Shown here: positions 57,245 to 64,000 of the stretch, piece by piece | How the letters are laid out: each line of letters starts with the position of its first letter | Numbering within the stretch: position 1 is the first letter of the stretch | Source: UBA7672 sp041166025 | GTDB taxonomy: Bacteria > Pseudomonadota > Alphaproteobacteria > Caulobacterales > Hyphomonadaceae | NCBI GenBank assembly: GCA_041166025.1 | Contig: JBEAMJ010000069.1 | Coordinates: 62,001 to 126,000, forward strand | DNA: 64,000 nucleotides | Reading direction: 5' to 3' | Position numbers and translations under genes: made by a program | The notes under the pieces: model-generated | Database searches by the model: none | What the model saw: the letters and a program-made list of their open reading frames with translations, nothing else | Told to the model about the DNA's origin: nothing

Positions 57245-57916
57245 ATGTATTACGCTACAAAGCGGGACAACACTCAGACGCGTATCATTGGCGTCGTGGG
57301 CGTTGTGGTTGCGCTTGGGGTTTCCGGCTACGCCCTCGCCAATGGTCTTGGCATCATCGAGACCAATGAGCGGATCGAGACCGAAGTCGTCATCATTGAA
57401 GAGCTTGAAGAGGTCGTTGAGGACGAGCCGCCGCCGCCGCCGGTCGATGTTGACCTGCCTCCGCCTCCGCCGCAGGTGATCCTGCCCGATTTCGTGTTCG
57501 ACACGCCTCCGCCGCAGGTGAATGCAATCCAGCAAGTCGTTGCGACACCCAATCCGTCCCCACCCCCGCCGCCAGCCCCGAAGGCTGCTCCCGCGCCGGT
57601 GGTGCCCCCGGTGCGTCCGAGGGCGGATCCGAACCGGTTCGCCAAGCTGCTGGTTGAAGATTACCCGGATGCGGCCCTTCGCAAGAAGCAGGAAGGCGAT
57701 GTGACGCTTTCGATGTGCATGGGTGTGGATGGCCGGGCCAGCGATGTGAAGGTGATCAAGTCGAGCGGCGTGGATTCGCTCGACCAGGCCGCGGTGAAGG
57801 GCATTCCCAAGCTTCGCTTCCAGCCGGCCAAGGACTCGTCCGGAAAGCCGGTGGCCTGGTGCCCGCCGACATATCCGCCCTACACGATGGTGCTGTCCTG
57901 GAAACTGCCGGAGTAG
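57245..57916 (+). CDS. tonB: TonB energy-transducing protein
   Basis: A 223-residue protein from ATG 57245 (GAGAGA upstream). One N-terminal membrane helix (IIGVVGVVVALGVSGYALAN), an acidic patch (VIIEELEEVVEDE), a long proline-rich spacer (PPPPPVDVDLPPPPP; PSPPPPPAPKAAPAP), and a C-terminal TonB domain (about 140-223) with YPDAALRKKQEGDVTLSMCM and DQAAVKGIPKLRFQPAKD. TonB links proton-motive force from ExbBD to outer-membrane receptors. It is followed by exbB and two exbD genes. No receptor gene is in this window. Confidence 0.93.
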   Translation: MYYATKRDNTQTRIIGVVGVVVALGVSGYALANGLGIIETNERIETEVVIIEELEEVVEDEPPPPPVDVDLPPPPPQVILPDFVFDTPPPQVNAIQQVVATPNPSPPPPPAPKAAPAPVVPPVRPRADPNRFAKLLVEDYPDAALRKKQEGDVTLSMCMGVDGRASDVKVIKSSGVDSLDQAAVKGIPKLRFQPAKDSSGKPVAWCPPTYPPYTMVLSWKLPE

Positions 57917-58011
57917 ATGCCAGCAGGTGCAGACGCGCTGGGGAATTGGCGCTCAAACGGGTTAAGGTTGAGGCGGAACGAAGGGATAGCTTCGAACCGC
58001 AGCAAGTGGTG

Positions 58012-58050
58012 TCGGGGCGACCCGAGTGAAGATCGGGGCGACCCGAATGA
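58012..58050 (+). repeat. 21-base-period direct repeat in the exbB leader
   Basis: TCGGGGCGACCCGAGTGA is followed three bases later by the same 18 bases with one change (G to A at position 15). The second copy ends right before the GGAG ribosome site of exbB, so the repeat is in the 5' part of the exbB translation region. Confidence 0.6.
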
Positions 58051-58063
58051 GGAGAAGACGGTT

Positions 58064-58942
58064 ATGAAGATGGCGTATCTTGGGGATGGTCTGAAGCGGC
58101 AGTCCAACCCGGTAAAACTACTGCTGGCCGCAATTGCGATGCTGTTCATGCCGATGGCTGCGCTCGCGCAGCAGCCGACGGATGCGCCGCCGATGCTGCC
58201 GACGGAAGAGGCTCCGGCCGTTCCGGAAGCTGCTCCGGCTGCTGAAGCTGCCGCCCCTGCCGGCGAAGAAGGCGGCAATGAAGGCATGGAAGAGGCCTTC
58301 TCGCTGGCTCACATCTGGACGGCGAGCGACGAGGTCGGCAAAGGCACGCTGATCCTGATGATCATCATGTTCGCCGGCTCGATCTACATCGCCGTCACCA
58401 AGGCGGTGGACCAAACCATGCTGTCCAACCAGATGAAGAAAATCCCGGCCTTCTGGGACGCCAACACGCTGGATGAAGGTCTCGACCTTCTTGGCCGCAA
58501 CAACGCCTTCCGCGCGGTTGCCGAAGGCGCGATCGCCCAGGCCAATTCGGCCCAGGCCGGCCTCGGTGCGCGTATCTCGCGCTCCGACCGCATGTCTCAC
58601 CAGGTCGGCATCGAGCTCGAGCGCATCAACACGCGCCTCCAGGGCGGCATGGCCTTCCTCGCGACGGTCGGCGCCATCTGCCCGTTCGTCGGTCTGTTCG
58701 GAACGGTGTGGGGCATCGTGAAGGCGCTCATCACCATCACGGCCTCGGGCGACGCCTCGATCGAACGTGTGGCCGGTCCTGTCGGTGAAGCGCTGATCAT
58801 GACCGCCATCGGTCTCGCGGTCGCCGTGCCGGCGGTTATCTTCTACAACCTGCTCGGCCGTCGGAACAAGAACATCTCCGACGCTGCCCGCCACTTCGCG
58901 TACGACGTCGACAAGCTGATGGCTTCGTCGGCCAAGGCCTAG
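58064..58942 (+). CDS. exbB: MotA/TolQ/ExbB proton channel family protein
   Basis: A 292-residue protein from ATG 58064 with GAGGAGAAG upstream. An N-terminal signal-like helix (LLLAAIAMLFMPMAALAQQ) leads to an Ala/Pro/Glu-rich periplasmic stretch (to about residue 80). The ExbB core follows: TM1 (LILMIIMFAGSIYIAV), cytoplasmic part with RMSHQVGIELERINTRLQ, TM2 (FLATVGAICPFVGLFGTVWG) and TM3 (EALIMTAIGLAVAVPAVIFY). It forms the proton channel with ExbD to power TonB. The extended N-terminus is typical of alphaproteobacterial ExbB. Confidence 0.93.
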   Translation: MKMAYLGDGLKRQSNPVKLLLAAIAMLFMPMAALAQQPTDAPPMLPTEEAPAVPEAAPAAEAAAPAGEEGGNEGMEEAFSLAHIWTASDEVGKGTLILMIIMFAGSIYIAVTKAVDQTMLSNQMKKIPAFWDANTLDEGLDLLGRNNAFRAVAEGAIAQANSAQAGLGARISRSDRMSHQVGIELERINTRLQGGMAFLATVGAICPFVGLFGTVWGIVKALITITASGDASIERVAGPVGEALIMTAIGLAVAVPAVIFYNLLGRRNKNISDAARHFAYDVDKLMASSAKA

Positions 58943-58969
58943 TCCGCGTCAGCGTAAGGAGGCCGACGA

Positions 58970-59428
58970 ATGGCCGACGAAAAGATTGGCAAGGAAGGCG
59001 GTGGCGGGATCGCGCTGGTCGAGGAGGAGAGCTCTCCGCTCAACGCCTCGATCAACACCACCCCCCTCGTCGACATCATGCTCGTGATGCTGATCATCTT
59101 CCTGATCACCATCCCGGTCGCGGTGAAGAGTATCGAGGTGGAGCTGCCGACGGAGCGCAACCAGGTCGTTGTCCCCAAGCGGGAGAACATCAACCTGTCC
59201 GTGCGCGCCGACGGCGCCATCTTCGAGGACTTGCGGGAGCTCACCGAGTCTGAACTGGCCGGACGCCTGGCGCGCTTTGCGCGGCAGGATCCGCAGCCGG
59301 AAGTGCACATCCGCGGCGACCTCACGACCCCATACTTCCAGGTTGGCAGGGTGGTCGAGATCGCGCAGCGGGCTGGCATTCTCAAGGTCGGCTTCATCAC
59401 CAAGGCGCCGCGCCCCGGCGCAGGCTGA
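58970..59428 (+). CDS. exbD: ExbD/TolR family protein, first copy
   Basis: A 152-residue protein; ATG 58970 has TAAGGAGG upstream. The single N-terminal membrane helix carries the functional aspartate (INTTPLVDIMLVMLIIF), and the periplasmic domain has INLSVRADGAIF, VHIRGDLTTPYFQV and VGRVVEIAQRAG, the peptidoglycan-binding-like ExbD/TolR fold. Directly downstream of exbB. It should form the pentamer-dimer motor with ExbB. Confidence 0.92.
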   Translation: MADEKIGKEGGGGIALVEEESSPLNASINTTPLVDIMLVMLIIFLITIPVAVKSIEVELPTERNQVVVPKRENINLSVRADGAIFEDLRELTESELAGRLARFARQDPQPEVHIRGDLTTPYFQVGRVVEIAQRAGILKVGFITKAPRPGAG

Positions 59429-59439
59429 CACCTAACTTT

Positions 59440-59462
59440 CCCTCCCCCTCTTGGGGGGAGGG
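59440..59462. repeat. C-rich/G-rich palindrome between the two exbD genes
   Basis: A perfect 9-bp stem: CCCTCCCCC, loop TCTTG, GGGGGAGGG, ending 18 bases before the second exbD ATG. No T-tract follows, so it is not a simple terminator; it resembles the hairpin element at 30274-30294 and could affect the relative level of the second exbD. Confidence 0.6.
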
Positions 59463-59480
59463 CCCAAGGAGTAGTTCCCC

Positions 59481-59900
59481 ATGGCCATGCAGGTAGGCGA
59501 AGTCGCCGAAGGCGAGCCGCTGTCAGAGATCAACACCACGCCGCTGATCGACGTGATGCTGGTGCTCCTGATCATGCTGATCGTCACGCTGCCGCCGCAG
59601 CGCCACGCGGTGAAGCTTGATACCCCGCTTCCCCCGCCGCCGAACCAGCCGCCGCCGCCGGAAGACACGCCCGATCCGATCCGTATCATGATCGGCTTCG
59701 ACAACCAGATTTCCTGGATGGGCGAGACGGTGAACCGCAACCTGCTCGATCAGCGGATGAAGGTCGAGGCTCAGCGCCCGATCCAGCCCGAGATCCACAT
59801 CGAACCGGACCGTCAGGCCCAGTACGGCGTGGTCGCTCACGTGATGGCCGCCGCCCAGCGCAACGGCCTCAAGAAGATGGGTGTCATCGGGGGGACGTGA
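59481..59900 (+). CDS. exbD: ExbD/TolR family protein, second copy with proline-rich linker
   Basis: A 139-residue protein; ATG 59481 has AAGGAG upstream. The membrane helix has the same aspartate (INTTPLIDVMLVLLIMLIV). After the helix there is a proline-rich insertion (LDTPLPPPPNQPPPPEDTPD, about residues 47-66), then IRIMIGFDNQISW and IEPDRQAQYGVVAHVMAAAQ. The insertion is not in the first copy and recalls the spacer of TonB. Tandem exbD genes are common in alphaproteobacteria and xanthomonads, where the second may serve only some substrates. Confidence 0.9.
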   Translation: MAMQVGEVAEGEPLSEINTTPLIDVMLVLLIMLIVTLPPQRHAVKLDTPLPPPPNQPPPPEDTPDPIRIMIGFDNQISWMGETVNRNLLDQRMKVEAQRPIQPEIHIEPDRQAQYGVVAHVMAAAQRNGLKKMGVIGGT

Positions 59901-60086
59901 TAACTGCGGCGTGAAGCGGGGAACTTGATCTCGCCGCATTCTGCCCGGCCTAATTGCAGGCGGCGCCCGTCCGATGGCCGGGGGCCGCATTGCGCAGTTC
60001 AAGCTGCGCGAATCGAGTTGAGGATGGGGCCGGGGCCTCTATATCGAGGTTCCGGTGCGAGCGAAAATGAAGGTGGAGGATTGAAG

Positions 60087-61322
60087 ATGCAGACGTTCGG
60101 CAAGGCCTTGCGCAACAGCCTGCCCGCACTCGGGCTTGGCCTGCTCGGCGCGCTCGGCGCAGCCAGCGTAACGGCCGCCCCCGCGTACGCGCAGAAGGTC
60201 ACCGCGAAGAAGGAATTCGTGGAGAACCTCCAGGCTGCGTCGGCCGCACTCAGCTCGCGCAACTGGAGTCAGGCTTTGGCGAAGGCCGATGCCGCCGCAG
60301 CGCACGCCTCGGGCGCGCAGCAGCGTGGCGCAATCGAGCAGATCCGGGTTGCGGCCAGCTGTGACGCTTCGATCAAGAATCACCAGGGCTGCATCAGCGC
60401 CATCGAGAAGGCCAAGGCTTCGGGCGGCAGCGGGCTTCCGATCAAGAATTACGACCAGATGCTTGCCGGTCGCTACGCGGACGCCGGCAACGCCGCCAAG
60501 GCGCTCGCCCAGACCAAGGAAAACATCGCCAAGTACGGCGGTACAGCGACCGAACACGCCTTCGTCGCCAAGGGCGAGCTGCAGAACAAGAACTTCGCCG
60601 CTGCGCAATCTTCGATCAACAAGGCGCTGGCCGGCGGCAAGGGAACAGTTGCCCAGTACAACATCCTGCTCAACGCCCTCGCCGGGCAGAACAAGATGGA
60701 CGAGTACTACAAGACGCTTGAGCGCATCGCGCCCTCGATGGGCAACGACACCTACTGGCGCATGCTGATCGAGCGCACCAAGAAGGAGGCTAACTACCGT
60801 TCCCTCGAAGCCGGTCTTGACGTGTTCCGCGCGATGGAAGCCGCGAAGGTCAGCCTGAAGCCGCAGGAACGGTTCGAGATGGCTGAGGCCGCGCGTAACC
60901 GCGGCATCGCGATCGAGGCGGCCAACTCCTGGGCTGTGCTGGTCAAGGCGGGCGATTCCAACGCCACCAAGAACAAGGCGCTGGTCGATTCGGTGACCAA
61001 GGCTGCTGCGGCCGACAAGGCCACGGAGCTTGCCAAGAGCGAAGCGGCAGCCGCCACCCGCGCCACAGGCGAGCAGTTCGGTATCGTCGCCGAGGGCTAC
61101 CTTGCCAACGGCAACACGGCCAAGGCGATCGAGCTGTTCAACAAGGCGCTTACCAAAGGCCAGATGCCTGAAGGCATGACCGACCTCGTCAAACTCCGCC
61201 TCGGCATCGCCCAGTTCAAGGCCGGCAAGAAGGCCGATGCCGTCAAGACCTGGCAGGCGATCAAGGCTGACAATGGCGCCCGCTGGCTCGCCAAGACCTG
61301 GATCGCGATTTCGAAGGCGTAA
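60087..61322 (+). CDS. Exported alpha-helical repeat (TPR-like) protein
   Basis: A 411-residue protein from ATG 60087 with GGAGG upstream. Signal peptide ALGLGLLGALGAASVTAA...YAQ. The mature part is Ala/Lys-rich helix pairs of tetratricopeptide type, e.g. LSSRNWSQALAKADAAAAHA, LAGRYADAGNAAKALAQTKE, VAEGYLANGNTAKAIELFNK and GIAQFKAGKKADAVKTWQAI. It follows the ExbBD operon by 186 bases on the same strand and ends at a strong terminator. TPR proteins near TonB operons probably assist envelope assembly or receptor function; exact role unknown. Confidence 0.8.
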   Translation: MQTFGKALRNSLPALGLGLLGALGAASVTAAPAYAQKVTAKKEFVENLQAASAALSSRNWSQALAKADAAAAHASGAQQRGAIEQIRVAASCDASIKNHQGCISAIEKAKASGGSGLPIKNYDQMLAGRYADAGNAAKALAQTKENIAKYGGTATEHAFVAKGELQNKNFAAAQSSINKALAGGKGTVAQYNILLNALAGQNKMDEYYKTLERIAPSMGNDTYWRMLIERTKKEANYRSLEAGLDVFRAMEAAKVSLKPQERFEMAEAARNRGIAIEAANSWAVLVKAGDSNATKNKALVDSVTKAAAADKATELAKSEAAAATRATGEQFGIVAEGYLANGNTAKAIELFNKALTKGQMPEGMTDLVKLRLGIAQFKAGKKADAVKTWQAIKADNGARWLAKTWIAISKA

Positions 61323-61345
61323 TCGCCATCCAGACTGAACCTGCT

Positions 61346-61375
61346 AAGGCCCGGCCGGAAACAGCCGGGCCTTTT
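61346..61375 (+). terminator. Rho-independent terminator after the TPR gene
   Basis: Stem GGCCCGGC, loop of eight bases, GCCGGGCC, preceded by AA and followed by TTTT and a further T-rich stretch. It lies 23 bases after the TPR stop and closes the plus-strand tonB-to-TPR group. Confidence 0.85.
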
Positions 61376-61454
61376 GCTTTTGGGGCCTTGCGCAGGCGTT
61401 TGACCTCGCAACGCCGAGCCGTCATAGGACGCGCAAACACATCCTCCCGCCGCC

Positions 61455-63371
61455 ATGCTCCAGATCAACGACCTCACTTTCCGTATCGACGGCCGGCCCC
61501 TGTTCGAGGGCGCCTCGGCGCAGATCGCAGATGGCTGGAAGGTCGGCCTTGTCGGCCGCAACGGTACGGGCAAATCCACCCTGCTGCGCATCATCCGCGA
61601 GGAGCTGGCCAGAGGCGAGAATGGCGACGGTTCGATCCGCATCAATCGCGGCGCGAAAATGGGCTATGTGCTGCAGGAAGTGCCGGCCAATGACACCAGC
61701 CTGCTCGATGTCGTGCTGGAGGCCGATGCCGAGCGCGCAAGCCTGATGCGCGAGGCGGAGACGTGCGAGGATCCTGACCGGATCGGCGAAATCCACATGC
61801 GGCTGGCCGACATCGACGCCTGGTCAGGCGAGGCGCGGGCGGCGGAAATCCTCGTCGGCCTCGGTTTCACGCAGAACGATCTTTCGCGACCCTGCAAGGA
61901 ATTCTCGGGCGGCTGGCGCATGCGCGCGGCACTGGGCGGGGTGCTGTTTGCCCGGCCTGAGCTCCTGATGCTGGACGAGCCGACCAACTATCTCGATCTC
62001 GAAGGCGCAGCCTGGCTGGAAGTCTACCTGCGCAAATATCCGAACACGGTCGTGATCGTCAGCCACGACCGCGACCTGCTCAACCGCTCGGTGACGCATA
62101 TCCTCGCAGTCGAGAACACCAAGCTGGTGCTGAGCGCGGGCGGATATGACACCTACCTCAAGCGCCGCGCCGAACGGACGGCGCACCTCGTGGCGCAGAA
62201 GGAGAAGCAGGACGTCCAGCGCGCCCACATGCAGAGCTTCATCGACCGCTTCAAGGCCAAGGCCTCCAAGGCGCGCCAGGCCCAGAGCCGCGTCAAGATG
62301 CTTGAGAAAATGACCGAGATCACCGTGCCGCTCGCCGAGCGTACGATCCCGTTCAAGTTCTACGAGGCCGAGGAGCTGGCCTCGCCCATCCTCGAACTCG
62401 ACAAGGCGGACATGGGCTATGTGGCGGGCAAACCGGTGCTGGAGCGCGTCTCGCTGCGGCTCGATTTCGACGATCGTATCGCCATCGTCGGCGCCAACGG
62501 GCAGGGCAAGACGACGCTGGTGAAGTCTATCGCGACCAAGCTTCCGCTGCTGCAGGGGCTCAGGCGCGCCTCGAAGAATCTCCGCGTCGGCTATTTCAGC
62601 CAGGATCAGCTGGACGAGCTGCGCGCCGGCGAGAACGTGCTCGACCATGTGAAGGATCTGCTGCCGAATGGCACGCAGGCGGCCGTTCGCGCGCTGGCGG
62701 CGCAATTCGGCTTCGGCGCGGAAAAGTGCGAGACCAAGGTCGACAAGCTGTCGGGCGGGGAGAAGGTGCGCCTGCTGATGGGCCTTACGACCTATCGCAA
62801 GCCGCACATCCTGATCCTCGATGAGCCGACCTCACACCTCGATATCGACAGCCGCGAGGCGCTGATCTACGCGCTGAACGAATTCAATGGCGCGCTGCTG
62901 GTGATCACGCACGACACCTATCTCGCGGAGGCGACGGCCGACCGGCTCTGGCTGGTCAAGGACGGCAAGGCGCGCGTCTATGACGGCGATCTTGCTGACT
63001 ACAAGGCGCTGGTGCTGGCGGCGGATCGGCCCAACGAGGACAAGCAGCACGCCATCGCGCGTGCGGAGATCGCCGCTGCTGCGGAGAAGGCCACGCCCGC
63101 TCCGGCGCGCGAGGACAAGCCGAAGTCAGCTCCAAAGCTCTCCTTCAAGCAGAAACACCGCATTGAAACGGCCGAGAAGGAGGTCGACAGGGCGCGCGCC
63201 GCGCTTGAGCTTCTCGACCGGGACCTTGGCGATCCCGACACCTTCACGCACAAGGCCGACGCCGAGGCGAAGCTGAAGGCGCGCGCCAGGCTGCAGAAAC
63301 AGCTCGATGATGCGGAGGCCGAATGGCTCGCAGCGTTGGAGGACGCAGAGGGTGGGGGATCAGGCGGCTGA
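61455..63371 (+). CDS. ABC-F family ATPase (Uup-like)
   Basis: A 638-residue protein with two ATPase cassettes and no membrane helix. First: VGRNGTGKSTLLR, signature FSGGWRMRAALG, Walker B LLMLDEPTNYLDLEG. Second: VGANGQGKTTLVK, LSGGEKVRLLMGL, LILDEPTSHLDIDS. The inter-domain linker (about 245-300) is charged and helical, and a C-terminal coiled coil (about 560-630; RIETAEKEVDRARAALELLD) is as in Uup, which binds DNA or ribosomes. ABC-F proteins act on ribosomes or in DNA repair, not transport. The stop overlaps the end of the convergent small gene. Confidence 0.93.
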   Translation: MLQINDLTFRIDGRPLFEGASAQIADGWKVGLVGRNGTGKSTLLRIIREELARGENGDGSIRINRGAKMGYVLQEVPANDTSLLDVVLEADAERASLMREAETCEDPDRIGEIHMRLADIDAWSGEARAAEILVGLGFTQNDLSRPCKEFSGGWRMRAALGGVLFARPELLMLDEPTNYLDLEGAAWLEVYLRKYPNTVVIVSHDRDLLNRSVTHILAVENTKLVLSAGGYDTYLKRRAERTAHLVAQKEKQDVQRAHMQSFIDRFKAKASKARQAQSRVKMLEKMTEITVPLAERTIPFKFYEAEELASPILELDKADMGYVAGKPVLERVSLRLDFDDRIAIVGANGQGKTTLVKSIATKLPLLQGLRRASKNLRVGYFSQDQLDELRAGENVLDHVKDLLPNGTQAAVRALAAQFGFGAEKCETKVDKLSGGEKVRLLMGLTTYRKPHILILDEPTSHLDIDSREALIYALNEFNGALLVITHDTYLAEATADRLWLVKDGKARVYDGDLADYKALVLAADRPNEDKQHAIARAEIAAAAEKATPAPAREDKPKSAPKLSFKQKHRIETAEKEVDRARAALELLDRDLGDPDTFTHKADAEAKLKARARLQKQLDDAEAEWLAALEDAEGGGSGG

Positions 63372-63632
63372 GCCGCCACCGCCACCGCCTCCACCCCCGC
63401 CGCCGCCGCGGCTTTGGGTGCGGCGGATCATCTGGTTTCCGCCGCCGCCGAAACTCTTGCCGCCGCCCTTCAACTGCTTGGGGTCAAAGCCCTTCTTGCC
63501 GCCGGCGCCGGGCGGGCCGCTCTTGGCCTGAGCCTGCACTTTTTCGAGCAGCTTCTTGGCGATGTCACTCTGGCTTTGCGCTGGCGCAGCCTTCTTGGCT
63601 GCAGGCTTCTTCGGTTCGCTGGGCTTGGCCAT
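63360..63632 (-). CDS. Small basic protein with poly-glycine tail
   Basis: A 90-residue protein from ATG 63632 with GGAGCG upstream. The N-terminus is Lys/Ala/Pro-rich (KPSEPKKPAAKKAAPAQSQS), followed by a helix (DIAKKLLEKVQAQAKSG), then Gly/Lys (FDPKQLKGGGKSFGGGGNQM), IRRTQSR and a run of 12 glycines. It looks nucleic-acid-binding by composition, like histone H1-like or RNA-chaperone tails, but the family is unknown. The 3' end overlaps the ABC-F gene by 12 bases; a GGCGGCT/AGCCGCC palindrome (63363-63377) covers both stop regions. Confidence 0.55.
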   Translation of the reverse strand: MAKPSEPKKPAAKKAAPAQSQSDIAKKLLEKVQAQAKSGPPGAGGKKGFDPKQLKGGGKSFGGGGNQMIRRTQSRGGGGGGGGGGGGSAA

Positions 63633-63644
63633 GGGTCGCGCTCC

Positions 63645-64000
63645 TTATCGGGGCGTGTAGACCGCCCGCTGACGTAATGTAGGCCGCTCGATCTCAAGGC
63701 GAGAGGGGGTAACGCCCTCGGCTTTCATCCGCGACTCGATCCAGAGAAGGATATGCTCGAATGTGGGCTTCTCAAGGCCCGGTACATCGTTGAGCACGGT
63801 ATGGTCGAGGCCGGAGAGGACGCGCTCCAGCAGGTTTTCGAGCGCGCCGAGATCCATCACCCAGCCGTCCCTGTCGGGCGCCTGCGCGGCGACGCTCACG
63901 GTCACCAGAAACGAATGTCCGTGGACGCGCCGATAGTGCGGCGCCCCGGCGTCGGCGTCGATATAATGGCTGGCCTCGAAACTGGCCGTGGCGCTGATCT
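63645..64000 (-). CDS. QueD/6-pyruvoyl-tetrahydropterin synthase-like protein (5' end outside the window)
   Basis: The C-terminal 117 residues are visible. Zinc ligands fit the family: the histidine in FEASHYI and the pair in VHGHSF; DLGALENLLERVLSGLDHTV with LND is the conserved aspartate-histidine part, and PTFEHILLWIE gives the conserved glutamate. QueD makes 6-carboxytetrahydropterin for queuosine. The catalytic cysteine that normally precedes HGH by four residues is a tyrosine here (HYRRVHGH), so activity may differ; this may be a PTPS homologue with another product. It lies 12 bases upstream of the small glycine-rich gene on the same strand. Confidence 0.8.
   Translation of the reverse strand, partial: ISATASFEASHYIDADAGAPHYRRVHGHSFLVTVSVAAQAPDRDGWVMDLGALENLLERVLSGLDHTVLNDVPGLEKPTFEHILLWIESRMKAEGVTPSRLEIERPTLRQRAVYTPR

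Noticed and set aside
63363..63377. GGCGGCT-G-AGCCGCC palindrome as a terminator for the ABC-F gene
   Set aside because: The loop is one base and there is no T-tract; it overlaps both stop regions and is partly explained by glycine codons of the convergent gene.
63379..63415. CCG/CCA-rich run as a microsatellite or regulatory repeat
   Set aside because: It is simply the codons of the poly-glycine tail of the small gene on the minus strand.
1..64000. CRISPR arrays, tRNA or rRNA genes, insertion sequences, prophage
   Set aside because: No spaced direct repeats, no cloverleaf with intact T-arm, no transposase or integrase motifs were found on either strand by eye; RusA alone is not enough for a prophage.

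Overview
This is GC-rich, gene-dense DNA with short intergenic gaps and many start/stop overlaps of the ATGA type. The gene content points to an alphaproteobacterium: a BigR/Blh sulfide cluster, a Usg-family protein, and TonB-ExbB-ExbD-ExbD with proline-rich linkers. Placement near Caulobacterales/Hyphomonadaceae is an inference from gene content, not from a marker tree. No tRNA, rRNA, CRISPR array, insertion sequence or prophage was seen, so this looks like ordinary chromosome with some lineage-specific material.

Left part (1-16.5 kb): the 3' end of a PQQ dehydrogenase, a RusA-like resolvase, the first of three paralogous secreted proteins of unknown function, a TetR-controlled RND efflux pair, a PilZ protein, and a TetR / truncated acyl-CoA ligase / carboxymuconolactone-decarboxylase-like operon. 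These are followed by a 3-hydroxyacyl-CoA dehydrogenase, an ABC-2 exporter, and a DUF1295 + cyclopropane-fatty-acid synthase pair.

Middle (16.5-40.8 kb): a large redoxin/cytochrome c/copper-monooxygenase-like/EF-hand protein, a GH16 protein, lepA, two apparently broken genes (an in-frame amber stop; a frameshift in a CG-dinucleotide run), aminopeptidase P, prmA, the second paralogue, three tiny basic proteins, and a UvrD-family helicase carrying two unusual repeats. Next comes a compact persulfide-detoxification locus: bigR, rhodanese-DUF2892, TSUP exporter and a cytochrome c, with the dioxygenase blh divergent across a perfect palindrome. Usg, a TraB/GumN protein and Tex follow.

Right part (40.9-64 kb): an M28 peptidase with a probable non-standard start, a ClC channel, lipoproteins, an M20 peptidase, the third paralogue, an M19 dipeptidase, and a PepSY/DUF2271/ApbE flavinylation cluster. 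Then come a tight three-gene operon (class IV aminotransferase-like, GNAT, sulfotransferase-like), a dicarboxylate symporter with an EF-hand pair inserted in its first loop, the TonB energising operon, an ABC-F ATPase and the start of a QueD-like gene.

Common themes: several exported exopeptidases (M24, M28, M20, M19) together with TonB uptake suggest a peptide-scavenging life style. Periplasmic redox chemistry recurs (PQQ, cytochromes, flavinylation, sulfur oxidation), and so do EF-hand domains in unexpected proteins. The best candidates for undescribed biology are the aminotransferase/GNAT/sulfotransferase operon with its missing catalytic lysine, the EF-hand symporter, the multidomain redox protein, and the three-member secreted CHEGN family.
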